Shown here: piece by piece, positions 22,765 through 31,816 of the stretch | Numbering within the stretch: the stretch's first letter is position 1 | How the letters are laid out: each line of letters begins with the position of its first letter | From: Paragonimus westermani | Taxonomy: Eukaryota > Platyhelminthes > Trematoda > Plagiorchiida > Troglotrematidae | DNA length: 64,000 bases | Direction: 5' to 3' | Assembly: GCA_008508345.1 (NCBI GenBank) | Contig: QNGE01000142.1 | Span: 140,063-204,062, forward strand | Notes under the pieces: generated by a model | What the model saw: the letters and a program-made list of their open reading frames with translations, nothing else | What the model was told of the DNA's origin: nothing | Databases searched by the model: none | Program-made: the position numbers and the translations under genes

Positions 22765-23800
22765 CAAAAAGAACTCCATTAATTTATCACTCATGAACGT
22801 TGGATCACTGTTAAGTAAGATGCACGTCTCTAAATCCTTTTCATCTAATCCAATGTCATTCTCCTGACTGAAACGTGGTGCTCCTCTGACACTCCAAGCA
22901 GTCGGATGAGTGTCATATAATAACAGACGCCTCATTAGGATCGTCTCACAGGACGAGGTGGTAGATGCAATAATTGCCTAAAACAGCCGTTTTTTGCAGT
23001 GACCCTTTATGAGTCTATTCTTCATAAAATCGAAGACTCATGGTTAACGGTCTCTACTGACCCTCGAGAGCTCCTTATAGAATGCATCCACAGACCGCTT
23101 AACGCTACCAGCAATGAGATGACTGACCTTGAGGAGATAATGAACCATATGTCAAACACACCTTGAGAACAAAAACTGATAGGTGGTGACCTCAACATGC
23201 CTAATCTACTCTGAACCTCATTCTCTGCTCCAGGAAAGCAAGCCGATCTCCTTTCATGTATTCGACCGAATGGTTGGCACTAACATGTCCTAACGCCTAC
23301 CAGACAAGGGCATGTATTGGACCTCATATTCATCATAGGCATCTCGTATATGGAGATCTCTATTTTAAAACAACTTCCATACAGCGACCACAGCTTCGTC
23401 AAATATCTGTTTGATTTCAATATGTCCACACAGCCGAAAGTTGTAGTTTGCCGGTTGATCAAATCCATCGGTTGAAATGCCTTGTTCTCCCTCATTAGAT
23501 CCTTAAATTGGAATGCCTTCTTTCTTAAATCTGACCCAGATATAGCAGACTGGGAAGTTACCAAACATCTGACATTATGTATCGACGTTCTCGCCCCCAT
23601 TAGGTCAAAACGCGTTGACTTGTATGTATAAAGTGGAATCCGAACTGCGAAAGAGACTGACAGACTCAAAATGCTTGAGTCGAGGTACAGAATAACACTA
23701 GACTTTTCCCCGATGATGCAACTCAGCAAAATATTTGGACATAGAATGTCAGACGCAAGTCTCAAAGTCGAAAATGTTGTTGATGACCCACACACAACCT
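22765..23800 (+). pseudogene. LINE apurinic-like endonuclease domain
   Basis: LMNVGSLLSKMHVSKSF at 22789-22839 is the N-terminal endonuclease box (N-V-R-S-L in relatives). The catalytic block KLIGGDLNMPNL at about 23169-23205 follows. Next come PTRQGHVLDLIFIIGI (23297-23344) and LPYSDHSFVKYLFDF (about 23371-23415), the terminal S-D-H box. A further stretch, MLESRYRITLDFSPMMQLSKI, leads towards the RT. The active-site residues Asn, Asp and His are all present, though stops at several points break the frame. The enzyme nicks target DNA to prime reverse transcription. Confidence 0.78.
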
Positions 23801-25195
23801 TGTAAAATGTGAATTAATCTAACATCACTTTTTTGGACTGCATCTGTGGAGCAAGCGAACCATACATTTTCCCGCTGCGTGCGTCAAAGTTTCGTAATCT
23901 ACAATCATTTTCTTCCTGCTCGCGCTCTTGTAGGTGGCAGATTTCACGTTAGTATTACCGTTCAATTATTTGTTGCTTTGCATCTCCTGCAATTATCTGC
24001 AATGGTCGCACATATCCCAGCGTGCTACTCACATATACGTAGGGAAGTATACATTATTATCATCGTTATTACTATTTAGTACTGCAGGGATGTTTCATCA
24101 TCTGTTCGTTAGGATTTAATTGTCTCGTCGTAATGTTACTGTGCGGTCGTTAGTTCTGATTTGTCACATCGCCGTATTAAATTCTACCATAATTCAACTC
24201 AAATTCAAGTTTCCCTGAGGTCGATGAATTCAGCTTCTACTGAAGAGACAGTCAGTGTTTCACGTCAGCAATTGAGGGTATACCGTGTGATGCTTGTGGA
24301 AAGTATTACCACATCCCGTGTTCCAACATGGTGGATGTGACAGTAGGGCCGTGTGGACAGCACGAGCACTCGAAACGGGTGTACCGGCATCGTCGTTCAT
24401 CGTCGGAAGTTTCATCAGGATGGTTTCGGGACTCTGGAGTATGTGCATCGAATATTTCTCTGACGATTCGTGTTCGCACCGAGCTACGCGCAATCTGCTG
24501 ATCCCACGAGTGCTCTTTTCAATACCCCATGACAGGGGATAATCTATCCCCGGAACGGCTAATGAGGAGGCGGTAATAATACGGTACTAACTGTGTAAGT
24601 ATGCAAGAACATGCATCCACTCACTTCGAAATGAAGATCCACAGAAAATGAACAAAGAATATACCCCTACTATTAACTGGACGACTAGGCACGGCTCAGT
24701 AGCGAGAGGCAGCAAAAAGTAATTTGGCGCAATTAAGCAAATGGCTATTAGTTGGGACGGAGCAGGACGACTGTCCGTGGATCGGGAAACGATACGAGTG
24801 GCGAGTTTCTAGAGAAAAAACAGGGAATTGTTTGATCTTGGCATTTGAAAATTTACACGGCTCGGAGTGAATCGAAGTCGGGGAACCGGCAACAATATGT
24901 GAAATGAGATAACTGAAGCAGTTTTATACAGGAAAAATGATACAACGTGAGGGCACCCTCCAACACTAATGGAGCCAAGCACATTAACCTCAAAAGTAAT
25001 GCAATGGACTGCAGCAAAGTAGTAGGACTAGCTCACTGGGCTGGATTAACATAGGGTCTTGTGGTAGTGAAATGGGGGTATATCACTCAGTATCCCAGAC
25101 TGTGAACCATTAGAAGTATCCGGTACTGAAGGCTGGCTCACCATTCATTATGCAGGGAGGGCCGGATACTTCGGTGAGTCGATTGGAAGTGATTT
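23801..25195. other. Unassigned stretch between LINE parts
   Basis: Short frames only (for example 23846-24079 plus, 24294-24542 plus), with no known domain. Near 25150-25200 faint RT-like text begins. The stretch could be decayed LINE sequence. Confidence 0.4.
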
Positions 25196-25850
25196 AACGC
25201 CCTCAATTAGGTGCCAAAGGTTGCCCACAGAGCCCTTATTGGGCTGTTTGAAAAGAACTGTTTAGAAGCCTTTGTGTAAACACCGTCGGATGTATTTTTG
25301 GCACCATACGAAGCCGTGGCTCGACCATATCTGAAGTACTGCGTACGGACGTGGGCGCCCTACTTAAGTAATTATGTCCGGTGTAATGAGAGAGTGTAAC
25401 AACTTGCAGCTCGAATAATAATGTTATTTGAGGGCGAACCCTATCAGGACTGACTAAGGGGGCGCAGGTTTGACTCCATGGAAAGGGGGAGGATGAGTGA
25501 GATACTTTTACCGACCTTCAGAATCCTCATGGGTACAAGCGGTGTAAAAACCACAAGTGCGTTTCGAAAAGTGAATGAAGATGCCATCACCAGATGCCAC
25601 AGTCTCCGAGTGAAGAAAACGTAGGGCTCGTTAAGACTTTTGGGCAGATTTCTTCAGCCCCCGGATAGTGAATGCCTGGAATATGTCTCCACTAGGAGTA
25701 ATTCTTAGTAGTGTCGCGATTCCATCCGGAATGTTCCTTACTATTAGGCCACCGGGAATGTTTCCAGAATTCCCCTAGCACAAATAACAACCTTCACTGG
25801 TGGTGGTAGCTCGAAGAATTGTGGCGGAGTTGGGATCACTTCTATGCCCT
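25196..25850 (+). pseudogene. LINE RT C-terminal fragment (CR1/jockey-like)
   Basis: Reading plus-strand frames gives HRALIGLFEKNC, PYEAVARPYLKYCVRTWAPYL and QLAARIIMLFEGEPYQD, then RRFDSMERGRMSEILL and FRILMGTSGVKTTSAF. This is the order of the RT thumb and C-terminal part of CR1/jockey-type LINEs: the (V)RP-LEY...W-P box, QRAA...M, Y-RL, and the RR-RGD-like region. The part at 34.2-34.5 kb shows the same order (IKPLLEYANQVVY, VQRAATKMVARL, RRLRGDLI). No catalytic RT residues are present. Several stops. Confidence 0.72.
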
Positions 25851-26589
25851 TATAATTTCAGTAATCACGTTGGTAGCGCAAAACAAGGACCGTGAGTGAT
25901 TGATGGATTTCTGACTAACAGCCAACGTTTCGTATCTCATCTTCAATGACAGGGTGACCGCTATAAGGCATTCACGCTGTAAACGGATAATGTAGCACAG
26001 ATGTATGTGATCAAGCACCCCAATGCAATTTGGGGTATAGTGTGGGGAGAGCATAATTCCACGGTATGCCAGCGGCTGATATGAGTGCTTGTGCTGACAC
26101 CTTTTCCTAACAGGCAGTCTGTTACATCGTGTGCCTCTCGTGTTCTTTCACATTCCTCTTCGTTCCAACCTCTCATTTTGAGTGCTAGTCGTAGACCATC
26201 ATTTCTTCAATTATTGTGGGTGAAATGATTAATCCGCTGCAAATTACGCTTCATTACCGTTGTACAAGGTGCAGGAATTAAAATCACTGAAAATGTTTGC
26301 CACGGACTCATATTTGTTTGTTTTATCTGGCCGTTAATTGAACAAGACCTCATCAGTCGTGGTTGATTGCTTGTTAGCGAATGGATGCCGAAATAATACA
26401 TATCTATACGTAGATGATTATGCAGATATTATTCATCGAATCAGTAACAAGATGTATTTTTATTTTCGGGAAATGGATTATACTGCGCCTTTTGGGGCGA
26501 CGGTTGGGAATCGTGATATGGTTAAAGAAAGTGAGTTCCTTCGCATATGCCTATACATTTATCTTGCAGATATCAGATTTGATGGTAAG
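25851..26589. other. Unassigned left flank of BEL/Pao element
   Basis: A 108-codon plus frame at 26338-26664 runs into the LTR and contains no domain I know. The insertion point reads GATGGTAAG, which looks like a splice donor, but I cannot support an exon here. Confidence 0.4.
26585..26589. repeat. Putative target-site duplication GTAAG (left)
   Basis: Directly left of the LTR start. The right flank at 31812-31816 reads GTGAG, four of five bases identical. Five bases is usual for BEL/Pao, so this is a plausible duplication with one later change. Confidence 0.5.
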
Positions 26590-26948
26590 TGTAAATTTGT
26601 TGATCCACGAACTAAGGAAATTCGTTCCCATCGTTTGCTTTCTCAATTTTTTCCACTAACCTGACACTTGTTACCACTACCTGACCCAACCCATCTTTTA
26701 ACTGAGCTAACGTGTCGTTAAATGTCCGCCGAGCAAGTGTTCATTCTTGTCCTGGCCTGCTGGCGTGTCGGTTCACATTTGACTTTGTTGGTCCTGTTTA
26801 AAAGCTACTGATTGAGGTTTACCTTTTGTAATTATTGATGCATTTCGTTAGTAGTACCGTAGAAATTGGTGGATCAAATCTTGTTCTCATTTTGGGAATC
26901 TGGTTGTTGGGCCACGCGTAACTCAACGATCAGACGTAAATCGTTACA
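26590..26948 (+). repeat. 5' LTR of BEL/Pao element
   Basis: Starts TGTAAATTTG and ends CGTTACA. It pairs with 31422-31811 but is 31 bp shorter. The missing block sits after CTGATT and is bounded by GATT on both sides in the other LTR, the footprint of a deletion between short direct repeats. Confidence 0.9.
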
Positions 26949-26980
26949 GTACTCAATCTGACGAAGCTTGGAATTTGCTG

Positions 26981-28300
26981 ATGTCAAGGAATTCCGACCC
27001 CATGTAGCCCAAGGAAGACTCCGGATGTGACAGGCTAGTCCGCCGTTCTGTAGATGCTGTTTCACTTCCTGGCTCAAGACATAGTCGTAGATCCACACGC
27101 AGTCTAAAGAGTTTGCAGGTTAAATCTACGTTGTTGTTGGCTGAGCTTAAGGAAAGAGAATTCATGGCGGAAGTCACAATAGAGCGTAAGCTGGCCCAGG
27201 CGAGAATGGAAGTTGAGAAGGCTAGGTTGTTTATTGACCTAGCTGAAGATGCGGATGCTCATGCTGATGTTGACCTCGAGCAAGAGCAGTCAGTTGATCA
27301 TGACGCTAAAGTGAAGTAGTATTTAGAGAACGAGAACGTAAGGCTGGTCCCAGAATTGAGGCCAGTACAGCTCGATGAGCATCCCATCCCAGTCCATCCG
27401 TCGTATTTTGTTCTGTCAACAGCCGCTAGTCTTGACCTTCCTGAGATTGAGTTATGCTCGTTTAATGGTGACCCAATACATTACTGGAAGTTTGTTCGAC
27501 AGTTTGAGTGTTATGTCGAAGGGAAGGTATCAGATGACGGTCAACGGCTGTTGTACTTGTTGCGTTATTGTGGAGGTCGTGCCAGAGAAGCCATTGAGGA
27601 GTGCGTCATGCTTCCGCCAACCTCTTCCTATCTGCGAGGGCGCGAAATACTGAGTGATTTGTACCGGCAGCCGTACCACGTTGCTTGTTCCCTCATTGAT
27701 TGGTTGTTGCTTGCGGGAAGGACTGTACACAATACAGCAGATGATGTTTGGAAGTCATCAATAAAGATGCAGTGGTGCGAGATAGCCTTAACCCAAATGA
27801 ACCACCTCTCTGGTCTGAACTCCGTAACCAACTTTGTGAGAATTGTTAAATCGCTGCCAGTTAACATGCAATACAAATGGGCAGAGGTCGTGGGCCGTTC
27901 ACTGGCGTTTGGTCAGGAGCCTACTTTTGAACAACTTCGCGAGTTTATTTCACGGAATGCTAGAATTGCTCGTAGTAGGTTTGGCCAGGTTGCTTACGGC
28001 AGTGACCACAAAATCAACAAATCCGCTGCGACGTTTGGCTCAAACAAGTTGGACACACCGAGAGATATCAGCAGGCAGGCGAGGGCCTCAACTTACGTGG
28101 TAACTAAGCAGTGTTTATCTCCCTCTTCAGAGAGCTGTCTCTTGTGTAAGCAGCTTCATGAGCTAGAACGCTGCCCTGGATTCCGTTCGATGAATGTGGA
28201 GCAGAGATGGGACACCGTTCGACGAAAAGACGGGTGTTTTATTTGCCTCAAGTCCTCCCACGTAGCTATCCACTGCAAGCGTAGGTTGAGGTGCACCATG
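26981..28300 (+). pseudogene. BEL/Pao Gag
   Basis: One frame from ATG 26981 with TAG stops at 27005-27007 and 27317-27319, otherwise open to about 28300. It begins with a basic Arg/Ser segment, then a charged helix likely to form a coiled coil (LLAELKEREFMAEVTIERKL). The Gag core follows with LCSFNGDPIHYWKFVRQFE, LLYLLRYCGGRAREAIEECV and a long helical part. The C-terminus has CLLCKQLHELERCPGF and a CCHC-like finger, CFICLKSSHVAIHCKRR, for RNA binding. This order is typical of BEL/Pao Gag. A frameshift near 28300 leads to the protease frame. Confidence 0.9.
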
Positions 28301-28842
28301 GATGTATTGGTTGGCATAATGGCTTGCTACACTCGAAGCCCAATGGCCCTGAGGCGGCTACTACAGTCCATCAGGGCTCTTGCAGCGCAGCCAGTTGTTC
28401 AGGCAAGCAGACTCGCTTAGGTGTCATCCCGGTGCAAGTGGTGGTTTCCTCTGGAACCTTTACTACCTACGCGTTTGTGGACAACGGGTCAGACACCACC
28501 CTAGTAAAGAAGAACTTTCTAGATCGTCTAGGTATCTCGGGTACCGCTTTGGCTCTATCCATTACAACGATCAGTGGAACTAACGCAACATAATACATAA
28601 GTGCCGAGTTAAATCTGAGGTCCTTAGATGGAGATAAGACCGGTACCATCGATAACGCCTACCCCGTTGAGGACTCGCCTATGAGACCTATCTATTCCAT
28701 CCAGAGAGAAGCCAGTAAGTGGGCGCACTTGCTGGACATTAAATTCAGTGAAATTAAGAACAGTGAGGTTACTATTCTTCTCAGTTTTGACGTGCCCGAG
28801 GAGCGCTGGGTCCTAGACCAAAGGCTAGGGGGACGTGGATAG
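28291..28842 (+). pseudogene. BEL/Pao protease
   Basis: Frame from 28291: HHGCIGWHNGLLHSK closes the Gag zinc region. The protease follows with VQVVVSSGTFTTYAFVDNGS, where DNGS is the active-site box, and SDTTLVKKNFLDRL. A TAA at 28591-28593 breaks the frame, which then continues unchanged with SAELNLRSLDGD and SEVTILLSFDVPEERWVLDQ. A TAG at 28840-28842 follows, after which RT linker sequence goes on in the same frame. Confidence 0.87.
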
Positions 28843-29916
28843 CCACACGCAGTGAGGACCCTGTTCGGTTGGATGTTGTGCGGACCTTTGACCAGTGAAT
28901 GCCAGGCTAAGGCGTCTGTCAACTGGCTTTCGCGGGACGTTCCTACGTCAGAGGATCAGATTCGTGCCTTGTGTGATACTGAGTTCACTGACGTGTCCCC
29001 GGATGTTCCCACACCCTCTAGAGAGGATTCGATGGCCGTATCACTAGTACAGTCATCCGCGCTGGACGAATACGGGCATTATGAAGTGCCTCTTCCTTGG
29101 AAGTATGGGGACCTCCCCTTCCCTAACAATTACAAAATGGTTCGGAATCGTTTGCCGTACTTGAAGAGGAGATTTAACCGTGACGAAGGTACGTTTTCAA
29201 AGTACGCGAATGTGATACAACATCACATTGAACGTGGGTATGTTGATAGGGTCCCCCAAGCTCATCTCGATCTAAGCTACCCGCACCGATGATACTTGCC
29301 ACACCGCCCTGTACTAAACTCTAAGAAACCAGGGAAGCTTAGAGTAGCCATTGATTGCGCGGCTAAATACCAGGGATTGTCCCTGAATGACAGGCTGTAT
29401 CAAGGCCCTGACTTGACTACAAATCTGGTGGGCGTATTGCGACGATTCCGCACAGAGGAAGTGGCAGTGTCAGCGGATATCGAGGAGATGTTTCCAAAAG
29501 TACGCATCCCCGTTCGTGATCGAGGTATGTTCCGATTTCTGTGGTGGCCCGAACATGACCTTGCAAGAGATCCAGCAGAGTACCAAATGGCTTTCCATCC
29601 TTTCGGCGCTACGTCCTCCCCCTTCTGCGCCAGTTATGCATTACGACGTACCTCTGAGGACTGTGAGTCGATATATGAAAATTACACTAGCGAATCAGTT
29701 CGGACGAATTTTTATGTCGATGATTGTCCAGATTTGGTCTCCAACGCAAAGGCGGCAAAACACTATGTGAGAAAGGTTTGTGGTATGTTTAAAAGAGGAA
29801 GCTTCCGACTGCGAAACTGGGTTTCGAACGACCGTGAGGTGTCAGCATCAATACCGACCTCAGAGCTCTCACCCTCCTTAGTGGATATTGCAGCCAAATC
29901 CCTACCGTCACAATGA
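28843..29916 (+). pseudogene. BEL/Pao reverse transcriptase
   Basis: Same frame as the protease, broken only by TGA at 29290-29292 and ended by TGA at 29914-29916. Motifs in order: [97 protein letters not shown] and the catalytic FYVDDC (YVDD at 29713-29724), intact. It makes cDNA from the element RNA. The TGA stops fall inside otherwise well-kept sequence, which fits recent point mutations. Confidence 0.93.
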
Positions 29917-30396
29917 ACTCTCGGTATCCAATGGGACGCTGAAACGGATGAATTTCGCTTGAGCCTTAAGCTCCCAGACAGGGCGGAGACTAAGCGAGAG
30001 ATGCTATCCTGTGCCTCTTCGCTATACGACCCTTTGGGCTTTGTCTCGCCGTGGCTACTGCCAGGCAAACGTTTGCTTCAGAAGCTGTGCAAGAGTGGTC
30101 TGGGATGGGACGAACCGTTGATTCTAGAAGATCGCAAAGGCTGGCAAGCTTGGTTACCTAGCATAAAGGCTCTTGGTGACCTCCAAGGTCCACGCTGCAC
30201 GCTGTTCTCGCAGGTTATTGTTACAGAGCGATCAGAGCTGCATATATTTTGTGAGGCCTCGGAGGGGGGTTATGGGGCAACAGCATTTGGATGCTTCACC
30301 TCAAATGAAGGTAACAGGACTAGTGCATCACTGATTAGCGAGGTTAGAGTTGCACCATCCAATGCGGTGACTATCCCGCGACTCGAGTTAGTCGCA
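29917..30396 (+). pseudogene. BEL/Pao RT end and partial RNase H
   Basis: Same frame after the TGA: EFRLSLKLPDRAETKREMLS, then SSLYDPLGFVSPWLLPGKRL, the hallmark after the BEL/Pao RT thumb, then LHIFCEASEGGYGATAF, the RNase H start. The usual first acidic residue (C-D-A-S) reads CEAS here. The block ends at IPRLELVAVV, where the rest of RNase H and the integrase zinc region should follow but are missing. Confidence 0.88.
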
Positions 30397-30836
30397 GTAG
30401 TCCGTCCACGAACTTTGGGCTGGATTATTTTGCACCCTTTTGTGCGAAGAGGAGCAGGACTTCCGAAAGAAGTTATGGATGTATATTCACGTGCCTACAG
30501 TCCCGAGCAGTGCATATCGAAGTGGCTCACACATTGAATACCGACTTGTTTATTATGGCCCTGTCACGATTCATTGGTCGTAGAGGTAGGCCTGAGGCAA
30601 TTTTTCCTGATAACGGCACCAATTTTGTAGCCGCTGACAAAGAGTTTAGGGGCTGGGTCCGCAACTTAGGTAGCGGGTCCGTCAATGACAAGCCTTTACA
30701 GAAGGGAATTCAGTGGCGCTCCAACCCGCCGTATGCTAGTAATGGGGGTCGAGTATGGAAGCGATTGATTCGGTCTGTCAGATGCATTTTGAGCGCAATC
30801 TGCCAAAGCAACGAACCAATGACGAAACCCTTCTAA
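30397..30836 (+). pseudogene. BEL/Pao integrase core
   Basis: Directly after the deletion point one frame reads LDYFAPFCAKRSRTSER, which carries the first catalytic Asp, and CIFTCLQSRAVHIEVAHTL. The frame of 30510-30836 continues with RGRPEAIFPDNGTNF (second Asp) and GGRVWKRLIRSVR. Relatives have WERLI there, so the catalytic Glu is Lys (AAG 30759-30761). A frame change lies near 30400-30410. Integration would not be possible with this protein even without the stops. Confidence 0.85.
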
Positions 30837-31240
30837 CTTCATTGGCTTAAGTAGAGCCTATTTTAAACAACAAACCATTGGTTTCTGTTGCCGCAGACGG
30901 TCCTGACAACATCGCTCTAACCCCGAATGACTTACTTCTCTTGAGCAGCAATTAAGGGTTGCCCCCAGAATGTAATCTGATGGACAGTTACGCCAAGTGT
31001 TGGAGACAAGCGGATAACATGGTAACTACCTTTTGACGAAGGTGGTCTCGAGAGTATGTGTCATGGTTGCAAGTGCGCCAGAGGTGGTTGACAAGGCAAC
31101 GTAATCTCCAGGTCGGTGACGTTGTTCTTGTTGTATCTGATGGACTGACTAGGGATTAGTGGCCCCTGGGGCTAGTTACGAAACGTGAAGTAGACGCGGA
31201 CGAACTAGTCCGTACTGAGAGGTTCGCACGAAGACCGGTC
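30837..31240 (+). pseudogene. BEL/Pao pol C-terminal domain
   Basis: The text EPILNNKPLVSVAADGPDNI, LTPNDLLLL, DSYAKCWRQADNMVTTF, RWSREYVSWLQVRQRWL and RNLQVGDVVLVV follows the order of the domain after BEL/Pao integrases, with the final WP-x-G region (WPLGLVTKRE). Stops break it in at least three places. Its role in the family is not well defined; it probably helps the integrase bind DNA. Confidence 0.82.
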
Positions 31241-31421
31241 TAATGAGAAGGCATGTGAGACGCCTCTGTCTGTTAGAAGGGCGTGACTGTTAGACACTAC
31301 GGTTGGCGAGGTCTCCAAAGTATGTCGTGTGGATAGTTATATTAAATATAGATAGATAGGGAGCCAGAACTGTACAGCACTACCAGCGGTCTGTGAGATG
31401 CAGACGAATTTTGGCGGGCGC
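31241..31421 (+). other. BEL/Pao 3' non-coding part
   Basis: No coding motif. The last bases before the LTR are TTGGCGGGCGC, a weak G-rich polypurine tract. Confidence 0.55.
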
Positions 31422-31811
31422 TGTGAATTCGTTGATCCACGAACTAAGGAAATTCGTTCCCATCGTTTGCTTTCCCAATTTTTTCTACTAACCTGACACT
31501 TGTTACCACTACCTTACCCAACCCATCTTTTTACTGAGCTAACGTGTCGTTAAATGTCCGTCGAGCGAGTGGTCATTCTTGTCCTGGCCTGCTGGCGTGT
31601 CGGTTCACATTTGACTTTGTTGGTCCTGTTGAAAAGCTGCTGATTTTGATGGACGAGATTATCGTCGCGAACGATTGAGGTTTGCCTTTCGTAATTATTG
31701 ATGCATTTCGTTAATAGTACCGTAGAAATTGTTGGATCAAATCTTGTTCTTATTTTGGGAATCTGGTTTTCGGGCCACGCGTAACTCAACGACCAGACAT
31801 GAATCGTCACA
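31422..31811 (+). repeat. 3' LTR of BEL/Pao element
   Basis: 390 bp, starts TGTGAATTCG and ends CGTCACA. Apart from the 31-bp block missing in the 5' LTR, about 22 substitutions separate the two. Confidence 0.9.
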
Positions 31812-31816
31812 GTGAG
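31812..31816. repeat. Putative target-site duplication GTGAG (right)
   Basis: Directly after the 3' LTR. It matches GTAAG at 26585-26589 except for one base. Confidence 0.5.

Larger units (their letters stand above)
20840..23800 (+). mobile_element. CR1/jockey-like LINE, ORF1 and endonuclease part, 3'-truncated
   Basis: A plus-strand non-LTR element. Its ORF1 product region (about 20.84-22.25 kb) is followed by an apurinic-type endonuclease domain (22.77-23.8 kb). No RT follows within 1.4 kb, so the 3' part is missing, unlike the usual 5'-truncated LINE copies. RT fragments of similar type lie at 25.2 and 33.6 kb. They may belong to the same family but cannot be joined to it on sequence evidence. 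Confidence 0.72.
26590..31811 (+). mobile_element. BEL/Pao LTR retrotransposon with both LTRs
   Basis: A 5222-bp plus-strand element: 5' LTR, gag with Cys/His finger, protease, RT, partial RNase H, integrase, a C-terminal domain and 3' LTR. It is full length in layout but defective. There are stop codons in gag and pol, a frameshift near 28300, a deletion between RNase H and integrase, and a Lys in place of the last integrase acidic residue. The LTRs differ at about 22 of 359 aligned bases (about 6%), so it is clearly older than the nested gypsy element and younger than the BEL/Pao remnant at 16.6 kb. Confidence 0.93.

Noticed and set aside
26338..26664. 108-codon frame ending at GATGGTAAG as a host exon cut by the BEL/Pao insertion
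   Set aside because: The splice-donor look is attractive, but the peptide matches nothing and the flank after 31811 does not continue it.
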